Below are positions 15,650-23,486 of a stretch of 64,000 bases of DNA, one piece after another. The notes under the pieces are model-generated. The model was not told the DNA's origin, did no database searches, and saw only the letters and a list, made by a program, of their open reading frames with translations. Source of the stretch: Leifsonia sp. PS1209 (GTDB lineage Bacteria > Actinomycetota > Actinomycetes > Actinomycetales > Microbacteriaceae); NCBI RefSeq assembly GCF_012317045.1, contig NZ_CP051154.1, positions 2,046,001 to 2,110,000 of the forward strand, in the 5' to 3' direction. Position 1 is the stretch's first letter. Each line of letters starts with the position of its first letter. Both the position numbers and the translations under genes were made by a program.

Positions 15650-16102
15650 ATGACGGCGACGGATCGGGAGAGCGGTGGCGGCGTTGGCGACCAGGATGCG
15701 CTGGTCGACGCCCTCGTCCAGTTCTCCTACCGGACAATGGGGGTGCTCAGCAGGCTCGCTGCCGAGAACGACCTGTCGCTGACGCAGTTGCGGGTGCTCG
15801 GCATCCTGCGCGACCGCCGGCTGCGCATCACCGCCATCGCCGACTATCTGGGCCTGGAGAAGTCCACGCTGTCCGGACTGGTCGACCGCGCGGAGAAGCG
15901 CGGCCTGGTCGAACGCGCCCCGTCCGCCACCGACCGGCGCGCCGTGGACGTGCTCCTCACGGCCAGCGGGCACGACCTGTCCTCCCGCCTCACGGCCGAG
16001 CTGAGGACCGAGCTGACGCCGTACACCTCGACGCTCGCGGCCGACGAGCAGCAGCAGGTGCGTTCGCTGCTCGAACGGATGCTCGGCGGGGACGCGCTCT
16101 GA
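15650..16102 (+). CDS. MarR family transcriptional regulator
   Basis: A 150-residue winged-helix protein with the MarR core: DLSLTQLRVLGILRDRRLRITAIADYLGLEKSTLSGLVDRAEKRGLVER and the wing motif SATDRRAVDVLLT. It should repress itself and the divergent quinone-oxidoreductase-like gene, and be released by a small aromatic ligand or an oxidant. No cysteine is present in the core, so thiol sensing is unlikely. The ATG at 15650 follows GGAGG at 15641. An upstream ATG-like extension to 15596 would run through the operator and is rejected. Confidence 0.92.
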   Translation: MTATDRESGGGVGDQDALVDALVQFSYRTMGVLSRLAAENDLSLTQLRVLGILRDRRLRITAIADYLGLEKSTLSGLVDRAEKRGLVERAPSATDRRAVDVLLTASGHDLSSRLTAELRTELTPYTSTLAADEQQQVRSLLERMLGGDAL

Positions 16103-16137
16103 CCATCCCGCCCCTCCCGCCGCTCGGGCGACGGTGG

Positions 16138-16143
16138 CAGACT
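16138..16143 (+). promoter_or_regulatory. -10 element for the small acidic protein at 16150
   Basis: CAGACT ends 6 bases before the ATG; no Shine-Dalgarno sequence is present. A leaderless start is inferred. Confidence 0.35.
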
Positions 16144-16149
16144 GCGGGC

Positions 16150-16401
16150 ATGGGTATCGAGGAGTGGTGGGGGAGACTGGGCCCCTCCGAGCAGCAGTGG
16201 CTCATCGACAACAATGGCGACGCGCTCCCGGATGCGCTGGTCGCGTCGATCGTGGAAGCGGGCGGCGTGGTGCAGGTGGTCGGGGCCGAGGATGTGGCCG
16301 AGGACGTTCCCCCGGGCAGCTACCTCGCCGACGACGACGTGGACTGGATCGAGGAGACGGCGAACGAGGACGACGGCGCCGACCTCGACGAAGAAGAGTG
16401 A
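16150..16401 (+). CDS. small acidic protein of unknown function
   Basis: Encodes 83 residues beginning MGIEEWWGRLGPSEQQWLIDNNG, with a hydrophobic central stretch (ALVASIVEAGGVV) and a very acidic tail (NEDDGADLDEEE). I do not recognise a family; short proteins with a WW..L...QQWL start and an acidic end recur in Microbacteriaceae genomes as I remember them. There is no signal peptide or membrane segment. It ends 25 bases before the squalene-cyclase-fold gene, which appears to have its own leaderless promoter. Confidence 0.6.
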   Translation: MGIEEWWGRLGPSEQQWLIDNNGDALPDALVASIVEAGGVVQVVGAEDVAEDVPPGSYLADDDVDWIEETANEDDGADLDEEE

Positions 16402-16413
16402 CCACCGCAGGTG

Positions 16414-16419
16414 TACCTT
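16414..16419 (+). promoter_or_regulatory. -10 element for leaderless squalene-cyclase-fold gene
   Basis: TACCTT ends 7 bases before the ATG at 16427; the intervening CTGGGC is no ribosome site. Leaderless start inferred. Confidence 0.45.
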
Positions 16420-16426
16420 GCTGGGC

Positions 16427-17434
16427 ATGAGCACGGACACCGCTGTTCTCGACTGGATGCTCGACTCCGATCCTGCGTTGCGCTGGCGGGTGGAGCGCGA
16501 TCTGCTCGGCGCCCCGCCGGAGGTGTGGGCCGCCACGCGGTCCAGGGTCGCCACCGAGGGGTTCGGCGCGCGGCTGCTGGCCGAACAGGACGCCGACGGG
16601 CAGTGGGCCGGTGGCGCGTATTTCCCCGGGGACGCCGAGTTCGACCATCCCGATGAGCGTGACGAGGGCGGCCAGCCGTACACCGCCACCACCTGGAGTC
16701 TGAACGCGCTGCGCGAGTGGGGTGTCGACGCAGACGCGCTTGCGGGCACCGCAGAGCTGCTGGCCGCGAACAGCCGGTGGGAGTACGAGGACCTGCCCTA
16801 TTGGGGAGGCGAGGTCGACTGCTGCATCAACGCGTTCACCCTCGCCAACGGAGCCTGGCTGGGCGCCGATGTCTCGGGGATCGCGCAGTGGTTCCTCGAG
16901 CACCGGATGGCCGACGGCGGGTGGAACTGCGACTGGGTGGAAGGCTCGACGCGGTCGTCGTTCCACTCGACCCTCAACTCGCTCGACGGGCTCCTCTATT
17001 ACGAAGGCGCGACGGGAGGCAGCGACGCCCTCCGCGAGGCCAGGCACGCCGGAGAGGAGTACCTGCTCGAACGCCGTCTGCTGCGGAAGCAGTCGACGGG
17101 CGAGCTGGTCGCTCCGTGGGTGGCCAGGTTCGCGTATCCGTTCCGCTGGAAGTACAGCGCCCTGCACGCCGCGGACTACTTCCGCGCCGCCACCCTGCAC
17201 GACGACACCCCGCCCGACCCGCGGCTGGCTGAGGCCGTGGAGCTGATCCGCGCATCCCGCACCCCGGAGGGGACCTGGCTGCAGGGGTACCGGCACCCTG
17301 GCAGGGTGTGGTTCGAGATCGACGCGGCTCCGGGCGAACCGTCGAAATGGCTGACGTTCCACGCGACGCGCGTGCTGGACTGGTGGGACGGGGCCGCACA
17401 AGGCACCCGCGGATCGGCCTCGCCAGGGGATTGA
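16427..17434 (+). CDS. prenyltransferase/squalene-oxidase-repeat protein
   Basis: A 335-residue protein with an alpha/alpha-toroid fold of the terpenoid-cyclase/protein-prenyltransferase type. The repeat signatures are DADGQWAGGAYFPGD, MADGGWNCDWVEGS, and EGTWLQGYRHPGRVWFEID. It lacks the DXDD motif of true squalene-hopene cyclases, and it is about half their length, so cyclase activity is doubtful. Similar actinobacterial proteins are labelled squalene cyclase by similarity alone. No isoprenoid genes are nearby. Cytoplasmic; no signal peptide. It could act as a scaffold or as an uncharacterised hydrolase or lyase. Confidence 0.75.
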   Translation: MSTDTAVLDWMLDSDPALRWRVERDLLGAPPEVWAATRSRVATEGFGARLLAEQDADGQWAGGAYFPGDAEFDHPDERDEGGQPYTATTWSLNALREWGVDADALAGTAELLAANSRWEYEDLPYWGGEVDCCINAFTLANGAWLGADVSGIAQWFLEHRMADGGWNCDWVEGSTRSSFHSTLNSLDGLLYYEGATGGSDALREARHAGEEYLLERRLLRKQSTGELVAPWVARFAYPFRWKYSALHAADYFRAATLHDDTPPDPRLAEAVELIRASRTPEGTWLQGYRHPGRVWFEIDAAPGEPSKWLTFHATRVLDWWDGAAQGTRGSASPGD

Positions 17435-17605
17435 CGGCGCGTCGTCCTGGGGGCACGGTGATCGGCGAGCCGGATGGCGGGTCGATCCGACGACAGGGGC
17501 GGCCGACGATACCGCACCCCCGGCTCCGGCGGCGACCGTGCCCCGACCGCACGGTCGCCGTTGCACCGCACGTCGGCGGCCGGGCGAGAGACGAGGGAGA
17601 ACGCA

Positions 17606-17968
17606 GTGACGATTCAGCTCAACGAGAAGGCGCTCACGCACGCGCGCGGCTTGCTGCGCCGCGGCGAACTGGTGGCCGACGAGCGGGACGACTGGAGCGA
17701 GCACGCCCCGTCGGCCGACGAGGAGAACGCGTTCATCGAGAAGCACGGGATCGCCGAGTACGCCCAGTGGCATCTGGGCGAGGACCCTTCCAAGAACGAG
17801 GGCACGAAAGGCAGGTACTCGTTCCCGTACGGCGACTTCAGGAAACTGCACCGCTGCGCCGTCATCTCCGGCGAGAGCAGGGCAGGGCAGTACGACCACG
17901 CCAGCATCGAGAAGGCGTTGAAGGAATTGCTCGGCGGCATCGACCGCAAAGAGTCCGCAGGCAAGTAG
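17606..17968 (+). CDS. conserved actinobacterial protein of unknown function
   Basis: A 120-residue protein: an alpha-helical start (TIQLNEKALTHARGLLRRGE), a conserved middle (DDWSEHAPSADEENAFIEKHG, then YAQWHLGED) and a C-terminal half with GRYSFPYGDFRKLHRCAVISGESRAGQYDH. Proteins with this pattern occur widely in Streptomyces and related genera without known function. The GTG at 17606 was chosen because the conserved helix begins there and GAGGGAGA precedes it. It is followed 32 bases later by a small acidic protein gene, possibly in one transcript. Confidence 0.75.
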   Translation: MTIQLNEKALTHARGLLRRGELVADERDDWSEHAPSADEENAFIEKHGIAEYAQWHLGEDPSKNEGTKGRYSFPYGDFRKLHRCAVISGESRAGQYDHASIEKALKELLGGIDRKESAGK

Positions 17969-18000
17969 TGAGCAGGATCGACAGGCGAAGGAGCACGATC

Positions 18001-18246
18001 ATGAGTGACGCACGCGAGACAGCACCGGAGAGCCCGTCGGGGGAGCCCCTCGACACGGCACCCACCGACACCGGAGACACCACCGGCACCGGAGAGACCG
18101 AGGACGCCGACGAACTTCTCGACCCGCGGGAGCCGTACGACGCGGACGGCGTGTTCGAACCGCGCAGGGACGGCGCGGGGGCCGACGACCTCGACGCAGG
18201 CACCGACGACATCGCCGCCGAGCCGCTCGACGACGACCAGCTCTGA
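18001..18246 (+). CDS. small acidic low-complexity protein
   Basis: Encodes 81 residues rich in Asp, Glu, Thr, Gly and Pro, with TGDTTGTGETEDADELLDPR and a DDLDAGTDDIAAEPLDDDQL end. It is predicted to be disordered with a strongly negative charge. No family is recognised. AGGAGCACGATC before the ATG gives a plausible ribosome site. It lies between the 120-residue conserved protein and an alpha/beta hydrolase that starts 5 bases after its stop, so the three may be one operon. Confidence 0.6.
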   Translation: MSDARETAPESPSGEPLDTAPTDTGDTTGTGETEDADELLDPREPYDADGVFEPRRDGAGADDLDAGTDDIAAEPLDDDQL

Positions 18247-18251
18247 GCCGG

Positions 18252-19145
18252 ATGTTCCCGGGTTTCGAGGTCGACGACATCCTGGTCGACCCCGACGGCG
18301 TCGATGACGGCCCCACCGTCGTGCACGTACGCCACGCGGGCACGGGCCCGCCGGTCCTGCTCCTGCACGGCCACCCGCGCACCGGCTCGACCTGGTATCG
18401 GGTGGCGCCCCGCCTGGTGGAGGCCGGCTTCACCGTGGTGGTCCCCGATCTGCCGGGCTACGGCGCATCCACGGCCCCCGACCCTCAGCCCGACCACGCC
18501 CCGCACGCGAAGCGGGCGACGGCCGAGCGCCTGCTGGCGGCGATGGATGCGCTCGGGCACGAACGCTTCGCGGTGGTCGGTCACGACCGGGGCAGCTACG
18601 TGGCGTTCCGGATGGCGATGGACCACCCGGAGCGAGTCACCAGGGTGGCGCTGCTGGACTGCATCCCGATCGTCGAGCATCTGGAGCGGATCACCCCGGA
18701 GTTCGCGACCGCCTGGTGGCACTGGTTCTTCTTCGCTCAGCCCGGCACGCCGGAGCGGGTCATCCTGGCCGATCCCGACCGCTGGTACCACGGCGATCCG
18801 GAGGCGATGGGGGCGGAGAACCACGCCGAGTGGCGGGAGGCGGTGCGCAAGCCGAGCGTGGTGCGCGCGATGCTGGAGGACTACCGCGCCGGCCTCACCG
18901 TCGACCGCGCCGACGAGACGGCCGACCGAGCGGCGGGAAGGAAGATCGATCAGCCGCTGCTCGTGCTGTCGTCGGGGCGCGACGACCTGGAGCAACTGTT
19001 CGGAGACCCGCTCGCGATCTGGCGCGACTGGGCGACCGACGTGCGCGGCTGGGCGATCGACTCCGGTCACCATGTCGCCGAGGAGCGTCCGGTCGAGCTG
19101 AGCGCGGCGCTGGCCGGGTTCCTGTCCGACCGTCCGGGCGGGTGA
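18252..19145 (+). CDS. alpha/beta hydrolase, haloacetate dehalogenase/epoxide hydrolase type
   Basis: A 297-residue alpha/beta hydrolase. Features seen: oxyanion motif LLLHGHPRTGSTW (residues 37-49), nucleophile Asp112 in VVGHDRGSYVAFRMAMDHPERV, and a late histidine in DSGHHVAEERP. An aspartate nucleophile together with a WWHWFFFAQPG cap segment is typical of fluoroacetate dehalogenases and epoxide hydrolases rather than esterases. The substrate is not known. It follows the acidic 81-residue gene by 5 bases and converges with an SDR gene whose stop is 4 bases away. Confidence 0.85.
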   Translation: MFPGFEVDDILVDPDGVDDGPTVVHVRHAGTGPPVLLLHGHPRTGSTWYRVAPRLVEAGFTVVVPDLPGYGASTAPDPQPDHAPHAKRATAERLLAAMDALGHERFAVVGHDRGSYVAFRMAMDHPERVTRVALLDCIPIVEHLERITPEFATAWWHWFFFAQPGTPERVILADPDRWYHGDPEAMGAENHAEWREAVRKPSVVRAMLEDYRAGLTVDRADETADRAAGRKIDQPLLVLSSGRDDLEQLFGDPLAIWRDWATDVRGWAIDSGHHVAEERPVELSAALAGFLSDRPGG

Positions 19146-19149
19146 TCGG

Positions 19150-19956
19150 TCACGCCCTCCGCCACTCGTCGCCGGTGAGGTGCGAGCCGGCCTGCGGACC
19201 CATTTGCAGCATCCCGCCGTCGACGGTCCAGGATGCGCCGGTGACGTACGACGCCTGTGGGGAGGCGAGGAACGCGATCACGGCGGCGACCTCGCGGGCG
19301 TCGCCGGGGCGGCCGAGGGGGATGCCCGGCCGGTGCACCCGGCGTGGATCCTCGTCGTCCGCGTCGTTCATCGGGGTGGAGATCTCGCCGGGCGCGACGG
19401 AGTTGCAGGTGATGCCGTACTCGCCGAGTTCGAGGGCGAGCGTCTTGATCAGCCCGCCGAGGCCGTGTTTGGCGGCATCGTATGCGGCGGACCCGACCCG
19501 CGGCTGGTGCTCGTGCACGCTCGTGACGGCGATGATGCGTCCGCCGCGTCCCGCATCCACCATCCGCCTGGCGACGCGCTGGATGCACACGAACGGCCCG
19601 TCGAGGTCGGCGGCGACCGTGGTACGCCAGGTGTCCCAGTCGGTGTCGAAGAACGCGGGGCCGCCGTTGACGCCTGCGTTGTTGACGAACACGTCGCAGC
19701 CGCCGAGCCGGTCGGCGAGCGCGTCGACCACGTCGCCGCAGGCGGGGGCGTCCGTGGTGTCCAGCCTGGTCGTGAACGCCTGGCGGCCGGCGTCCCGCAC
19801 GAGCCGGGCGGTCTCCTCGGCGCCGTCCTCGTCGGAGTGCCAGGTGATGCCGACGTCGAGACCGGCTTCGGCGAGCGCGACGGCCGTCGCCTTGCCGATC
19901 CCGGAATCCGAGCCGGTGACGATCGCGGTGCGCGGGGTGAAGTCCTGGTCGGCCAT
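19150..19956 (-). CDS. SDR family oxidoreductase (3-ketoacyl reductase-like)
   Basis: A 268-residue classical short-chain dehydrogenase. It has the cofactor motif TGSDSGIGKA, NNAGVNGG, catalytic Ser in AVTSVHEH, Tyr-Lys in YDAAKHGLGGLIK, and the closing SYVTGASWTVDGGMLQMGPQ. Such enzymes reduce keto groups with NAD(P)H. The sequence resembles glucose-1-dehydrogenase/FabG-like proteins, but the substrate is undetermined. The ATG at 19956 (MADQDFTPRTAIVTG) follows a GAAGGGAAA site. It starts 5 bases after the stop of an acidic 84-residue gene, so the two are probably co-transcribed. Confidence 0.9.
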   Translation of the reverse strand: MADQDFTPRTAIVTGSDSGIGKATAVALAEAGLDVGITWHSDEDGAEETARLVRDAGRQAFTTRLDTTDAPACGDVVDALADRLGGCDVFVNNAGVNGGPAFFDTDWDTWRTTVAADLDGPFVCIQRVARRMVDAGRGGRIIAVTSVHEHQPRVGSAAYDAAKHGLGGLIKTLALELGEYGITCNSVAPGEISTPMNDADDEDPRRVHRPGIPLGRPGDAREVAAVIAFLASPQASYVTGASWTVDGGMLQMGPQAGSHLTGDEWRRA

Positions 19957-19961
19957 GCTCG

Positions 19962-20216
19962 TTACGGTTTCCCTTCTTCGCTGTACGGCGTCTCGCCCTC
20001 TGCGCCGTCGCCCGGGTCGTCGGCCTCCCGTTCGGCGTCGCCGTCGCGCCGGGTGCCGAGGTCGTCGTCCGGGTCGGCGAGCGCGCCGATCACGTCTCCG
20101 ATGACGTTCTTGTCCGGGGTGGGGTCGACGGCGCCTCCGTCGTCTCCGTCGAGGCCGTCGGCCAGTCCGTTGGTCTGGTCGAAGCCGGTTTCTCTGTCGT
20201 CTCGTCGGTCTGTCAT
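19962..20216 (-). CDS. small acidic protein upstream of SDR gene
   Basis: Encodes 84 residues, mostly Asp, Gly, Glu and Pro: TDRRDDRETGFDQTN at the start, then GLDGDDGGAVDPTPDKNVIGDVIGALADPDDD, and an acidic end. Only the NVIGDVIGALADP piece looks helical. The start could be 20216 or, three codons upstream, 20225. No family recognised. The close spacing to the SDR gene suggests one transcript. Confidence 0.55.
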   Translation of the reverse strand: MTDRRDDRETGFDQTNGLADGLDGDDGGAVDPTPDKNVIGDVIGALADPDDDLGTRRDGDAEREADDPGDGAEGETPYSEEGKP

Positions 20217-20279
20217 GACGGTCATCGAACACCGAATCCGCTGTTCGGCAAGCCCCCGCCATCCGGTCCGGGTGCGGCG

Positions 20280-20285
20280 TACACT
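20280..20285 (+). promoter_or_regulatory. -10 element for leaderless histidine phosphatase gene
   Basis: TACACT ends 7 bases before the ATG at 20293, with no ribosome site between. Leaderless expression inferred. Confidence 0.5.
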
Positions 20286-20292
20286 CCGCGCC

Positions 20293-21015
20293 ATGACTGC
20301 CGGAAAGCTGATCTTCATCCGTCACGGCGAGAGCACAGCGAACGTGGCGGCCACCGCCGCCGAGCTGGCCGGTGCGGAGACCATCGCCGTGCAGGCGCGC
20401 GACCCCGACGTTCCGCTGACCCCGCTCGGCGAGCAGCAGGCCACCGCCGTGGGGCCGCGGCTGGCCGACGCGCTGGACGGGCACCCGGAGCGCGCGCTGT
20501 TCTGGAGCTCTCCGTACCGGCGCGCGGTGCGCACGGCCGAGCTCGCGCTGGTCGGCGCCCTGCCGTTCACCATCGACGAGCGTCTGCGCGACCGCGAGCT
20601 GGGCATCCTGGATGCGCTGACCACCCGGGGCGTCGACGCGCGGCTCCCGATGGAGGCGGCCAGGCGGCGCTGGCTGGGGAAGCTCTACTACCGCCCGCCG
20701 GGCGGCGAGGCGTGGACGGACGTGGCCCTCCGGCTCCGCTCGTTCCTCCGCGACCTGGACACGGCCGACGGACGGCCGGTCGTGCTGTTCACGCACGACG
20801 CGGTGGTGAGTGTGTTCCTGTACGTGCTGTGCGGGTGGACGGAGCGGCAGCTGGACGACTTCCTGGTCTCCCGCATCGTGGGCAACGCCTCCCTGACGAC
20901 ACTGGAACGCGACGGCGCCGGCTGGCGGCTGGACGCGTTCGCCGACGACGCGCACCTCCACGACGCCGGGCTCCCGGCGACGGCACACCCGGGAGCGGCC
21001 CGTGTCGACGACTGA
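20293..21015 (+). CDS. histidine phosphatase family protein
   Basis: A 240-residue member of the phosphoglycerate-mutase-like branch. The catalytic RHG motif is R10-H11-G12-E13 in LIFIRHGESTAN. The paired elements are LTPLGEQQA, SSPYRRAVRTAELA, RLRDRELGILD, and the second histidine in VLFTHDAVVSVFLY. It should hydrolyse a phosphomonoester, substrate unknown. An ERQLDDFLVSRIVGNASLTTLERDG segment closes the domain. The last 14 bases overlap the NAD(P)H-hydrate dehydratase gene in another frame, so the two are translationally linked. Confidence 0.9.
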   Translation: MTAGKLIFIRHGESTANVAATAAELAGAETIAVQARDPDVPLTPLGEQQATAVGPRLADALDGHPERALFWSSPYRRAVRTAELALVGALPFTIDERLRDRELGILDALTTRGVDARLPMEAARRRWLGKLYYRPPGGEAWTDVALRLRSFLRDLDTADGRPVVLFTHDAVVSVFLYVLCGWTERQLDDFLVSRIVGNASLTTLERDGAGWRLDAFADDAHLHDAGLPATAHPGAARVDD

Positions 21016-21910
21016 GCAAGGCGGCACAGCGGGCACGGCCGCCGAAGTGGATGCGGTGTACCTGCGCCGCTGGGAGCTTCCTGCCCCCGGCGCGTCGAAG
21101 CAGTCCCGCGGGGACGTGGTGGTGGTCGGCGGTGCCGAACGCTCGCCTGGCGCTGCGTTGCTCGCCGGGCGTGCATCCCTGCGGGTCGGCGCCGGACGCC
21201 TGACGCTCGCGGTCGGGGAGGCCTCGGCCACGGCGGTGGCTGTGGCCCTGCCGGAGTGCGGGATCGTGCCGCTCGCAGAGAACGCGGACGGCGCGGTGCG
21301 CGGCCGGTCGGTCACGGCGGCCGCAGCAGACGTGGGCGGCGCGGACGCCGTGCTGGTGGGACCCGGCCTCGACGACATCGGCGAAACGAAGCGGATGCTG
21401 ACGACACTCTCCGGTGTCGTCTCCCGCGACGCGACCCTGGTGCTCGACGCGTACGCGCTCGGCGCCCTGGCAGTGACCGGACGGAAGGTCCTTCGCGGGT
21501 TCGGCCGCGGCGCGCGCATCCTGACGCCCAACCTCGACGAGGCCGCGCTCCTGCTCGGACGCCCGCTGGACGACCAGCCGGCCGACCTGCTCCGCATCGC
21601 TCGGCGCTACCATGCGGTGGTCACCTGCCACGGCTGGATCGCCGACCCCGACGGCACGCTCCTGCACGTCCGCGACGGCGGACCGGGGCTCGGCACGTCG
21701 GGCAGCGGGGATGCGCTGGCCGGCGCGATCGCCGGGCTCGCGGCCCGGGGCTGCGGTCCGCTGCAGGCGGCGGCGTGGGGCACGTACCTGCATGCGGCGG
21801 CAGGGGAGTCGCTGGCGCGGGATGTCGCGGCGCTCGGTTTCCTCGCGAGCGAGATCGTGGAGCGGCTGCCGCGAGAACTGGCAGCGGTGGAGGACAGGAC
21901 GGGGGAGTAG
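21002..21910 (+). CDS. nnrD: ADP-dependent NAD(P)H-hydrate dehydratase
   Basis: Repairs hydrated NADH and NADPH by ADP-dependent dehydration. The 302-residue protein has the ribokinase-like fold motifs of this family: GDVVVVGGAERSPGAALLAGRASLRVGAGRLTLA, DAVLVGPGL, LVLDAYAL, LTPNLDEAALLLG and the phosphate loop GTSGSGDALAGAIAGLAARG with its catalytic aspartate. It lacks the N-terminal epimerase domain of the fused form. The GTG at 21002 begins inside the phosphatase gene. The family is secure; the exact nucleotide partner is inferred from characterised relatives. Confidence 0.9.
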   Translation: MSTTEQGGTAGTAAEVDAVYLRRWELPAPGASKQSRGDVVVVGGAERSPGAALLAGRASLRVGAGRLTLAVGEASATAVAVALPECGIVPLAENADGAVRGRSVTAAAADVGGADAVLVGPGLDDIGETKRMLTTLSGVVSRDATLVLDAYALGALAVTGRKVLRGFGRGARILTPNLDEAALLLGRPLDDQPADLLRIARRYHAVVTCHGWIADPDGTLLHVRDGGPGLGTSGSGDALAGAIAGLAARGCGPLQAAAWGTYLHAAAGESLARDVAALGFLASEIVERLPRELAAVEDRTGE

Positions 21911-21939
21911 CGGCGTCGCGCATCCACCCCTGCCGGCCG

Positions 21940-22521
21940 CTACGCCCGCGTGCTCGCGAGTAACTCGCTGACCTCCGCCGTCGTGCCCGTCTCGCCGATG
22001 CGCGGGAACACGCTGCTCACCACGTGATCGTGCGCCTCCGCGCTCCTGTCCGACATCGCGTCGGTGGCGAGGGTGACGTTGTAGCCGAACTCGTGCGCCT
22101 GCCGCGCGGTGGATTCGACGCCCGCGCTGGTCGCGATCCCGGCGATCACCACCTGCGTCACGCCCTCGGAGCGCAGGTACGCATCCAGATCGGTGGCGGT
22201 GAACGCACCCCAGGTGCGCTTGGTGACCACGTGGTCGCTCTCGGTGCGGTGCAGCTCCGACACGAATTCGAGCGCGTCGGCCGGGCGCTCGCCCATCGGG
22301 CTCTGGGCCTGGGCGCCGGGCTGCGCCTCGATGCGGCCGGGAGCGCGCCCCGCCACGTTCACCAGCACCACCGGAAGTCCGTAAGCGCGGAACGCGTCGG
22401 CGAGCGCCCCCGCGTTGGCGAAGACCTCCTCGACCGGGTGGGCGACGTGGTATGCGCGGATCGCGTTCTGCAGGTCGACCACGATGAGTGCGGTGCGGGT
22501 GTCGATGGTGCTGATGGTCAT
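21940..22521 (-). CDS. isochorismatase-fold protein lacking the catalytic cysteine
   Basis: A 193-residue isochorismatase-like hydrolase. Asp16 (LIVVDLQNAI) and Lys101 (VVTKRTWGAF) are present, but in IAGIATSAGVESTARQAHEFGY the usual cysteine before VESTA is glycine (Gly134). True isochorismatases such as EntB and PhzD also have Gly at this site and work without a thiol nucleophile, so the protein may be a vinyl-ether hydrolase or a non-catalytic binder. No siderophore or phenazine genes are nearby. RBS GGAAGG precedes the ATG. Confidence 0.85.
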   Translation of the reverse strand: MTISTIDTRTALIVVDLQNAIRAYHVAHPVEEVFANAGALADAFRAYGLPVVLVNVAGRAPGRIEAQPGAQAQSPMGERPADALEFVSELHRTESDHVVTKRTWGAFTATDLDAYLRSEGVTQVVIAGIATSAGVESTARQAHEFGYNVTLATDAMSDRSAEAHDHVVSSVFPRIGETGTTAEVSELLASTRA

Positions 22522-22562
22522 GCGTGGGGCCTTCCGGACGGGACTTCGAGCCTACGCCCGCG

Positions 22563-22757
22563 TCAGCCTCGTTCCGTGTCGGGCTTCCCCGGCCGCGCGT
22601 TCGCGTCGTCCCGGATGTCGATCCTGGTGACGCCGGGCTCCGGCTCCTCGGTGCTGATGCGCGGCTTCGCATCCTTCTCGGTGGACTTCGGGGCCGTGGT
22701 CAGCTGGTCCTCGCGCTTCTCCGCTGGCGACAGCTCGTCCGCCGGGTTTGCAGGCAT
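22563..22757 (-). CDS. small charged protein of unknown function
   Basis: Encodes 64 residues: MPANPADELSPAEKREDQL at the start, then TTAPKSTEKDAKP, and EPGVTRIDIRDDANARPGKP. Charged, no hydrophobic core, likely disordered. AGGAGAGACC before the ATG is a good ribosome site, which supports expression. Not recognised. It is separated from the isochorismatase-like gene by 41 bases, on the same strand. Confidence 0.6.
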   Translation of the reverse strand: MPANPADELSPAEKREDQLTTAPKSTEKDAKPRISTEEPEPGVTRIDIRDDANARPGKPDTERG

Positions 22758-22847
22758 GGTCTCTCCTCTGGTCGATGGGTGGGGGAGTCGGCTCGAACGG
22801 TATGCGGGAACGGGAGGAGACGCAAGGCCGCCCGGCCGCAGACCGCC

Positions 22848-23486
22848 TCAGCTCGGGATGCTCGGGATGCTCGGGATGCGCGCCACCGGCTGCCGCAGGA
22901 TGGTCCGCAGCTTCTCCGGCGCCGTCCGCCGCGCGTCGCTCAGGTAGATCTCGTGGTGGAGGCCGACCATGCGCATCCCGTTGGCCGGCACGAACTCCGT
23001 GTGCAGCGCATCCAGCACGGGCGCCTCGTCGTCGTACGAGCCGACGTGCAGCGTCTGGACGCAGAGCCCCTCGTCCAGCCACTCCGCCCGCACCGCGTCG
23101 ATCGCCGCGCCGCCCACCGAGCGGGCCGCTGCGGAGCGCGCGGCGTCGAGATGCTCGTCGGTGATCCAGGCCGGAATGAGGTTCAAAAGCGTCCACGACC
23201 AGAGCGACTTGTCCCTGCCGGTGGTGAACGCTACAGGATCGTCGGCCCACCAGAGCCCTTCGAGCGGCATCACCGTGTAGTCCTCGTCGAGCTCGTTCTT
23301 GCTGAAGAATTTGAGCTTGTACGCGAACGGGTAGAGCGCTGCGAGTGCCGCCTGGTATGCGGGTGCCGTGTTCGGGTCCCCGTGGCCGTCGACCATGAGA
23401 TAGCGCAACGGGGGAACGGTGACGACGTCGAACCGTCCGCGTGCTGCGCTGTAGCTGGCGAGCTCCTTCCGGAGATCGTGCTTCAC
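22848..23486 (-). CDS. GyrI-like domain-containing protein
   Basis: A 212-residue GyrI-like small-molecule-binding-domain protein. Visible pieces: HDLRKELASYSAARGRFDVVTVPPLRYLMVDGHGDPNTAPAYQAALAALYPFAYKLKF split by typical turns, YTVMPLEGLWW, WSWTLLNLIPAWIT, HVGSYDDEAPVLDALHTEFVPANGMRMVGLHHEIYLSD. Members bind hydrophobic ligands or act as hydrolases of reactive compounds. The GTG start at 23486 overlaps the stop of the upstream gene as GTGA. The C-terminal tail RIPSIPSIPS is encoded by three 9-bp tandem repeats (22852-22878), a recent expansion. Confidence 0.85.
   Translation of the reverse strand: MKHDLRKELASYSAARGRFDVVTVPPLRYLMVDGHGDPNTAPAYQAALAALYPFAYKLKFFSKNELDEDYTVMPLEGLWWADDPVAFTTGRDKSLWSWTLLNLIPAWITDEHLDAARSAAARSVGGAAIDAVRAEWLDEGLCVQTLHVGSYDDEAPVLDALHTEFVPANGMRMVGLHHEIYLSDARRTAPEKLRTILRQPVARIPSIPSIPS
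22852..22878 (-). repeat. three tandem copies of a 9-bp unit
   Basis: The unit CTCGGGATG occurs at 22852-22860, 22861-22869 and 22870-22878 (plus-strand reading). It encodes the Ile-Pro-Ser repeats at the C-terminus of the GyrI-like protein. In-frame copy change would lengthen or shorten only the tail. Confidence 0.9.

Noticed and set aside
22852..22878. Possible CRISPR-like repeats
   Set aside because: 9-bp tandem copies without spacers; coding repeats within the GyrI-like gene.
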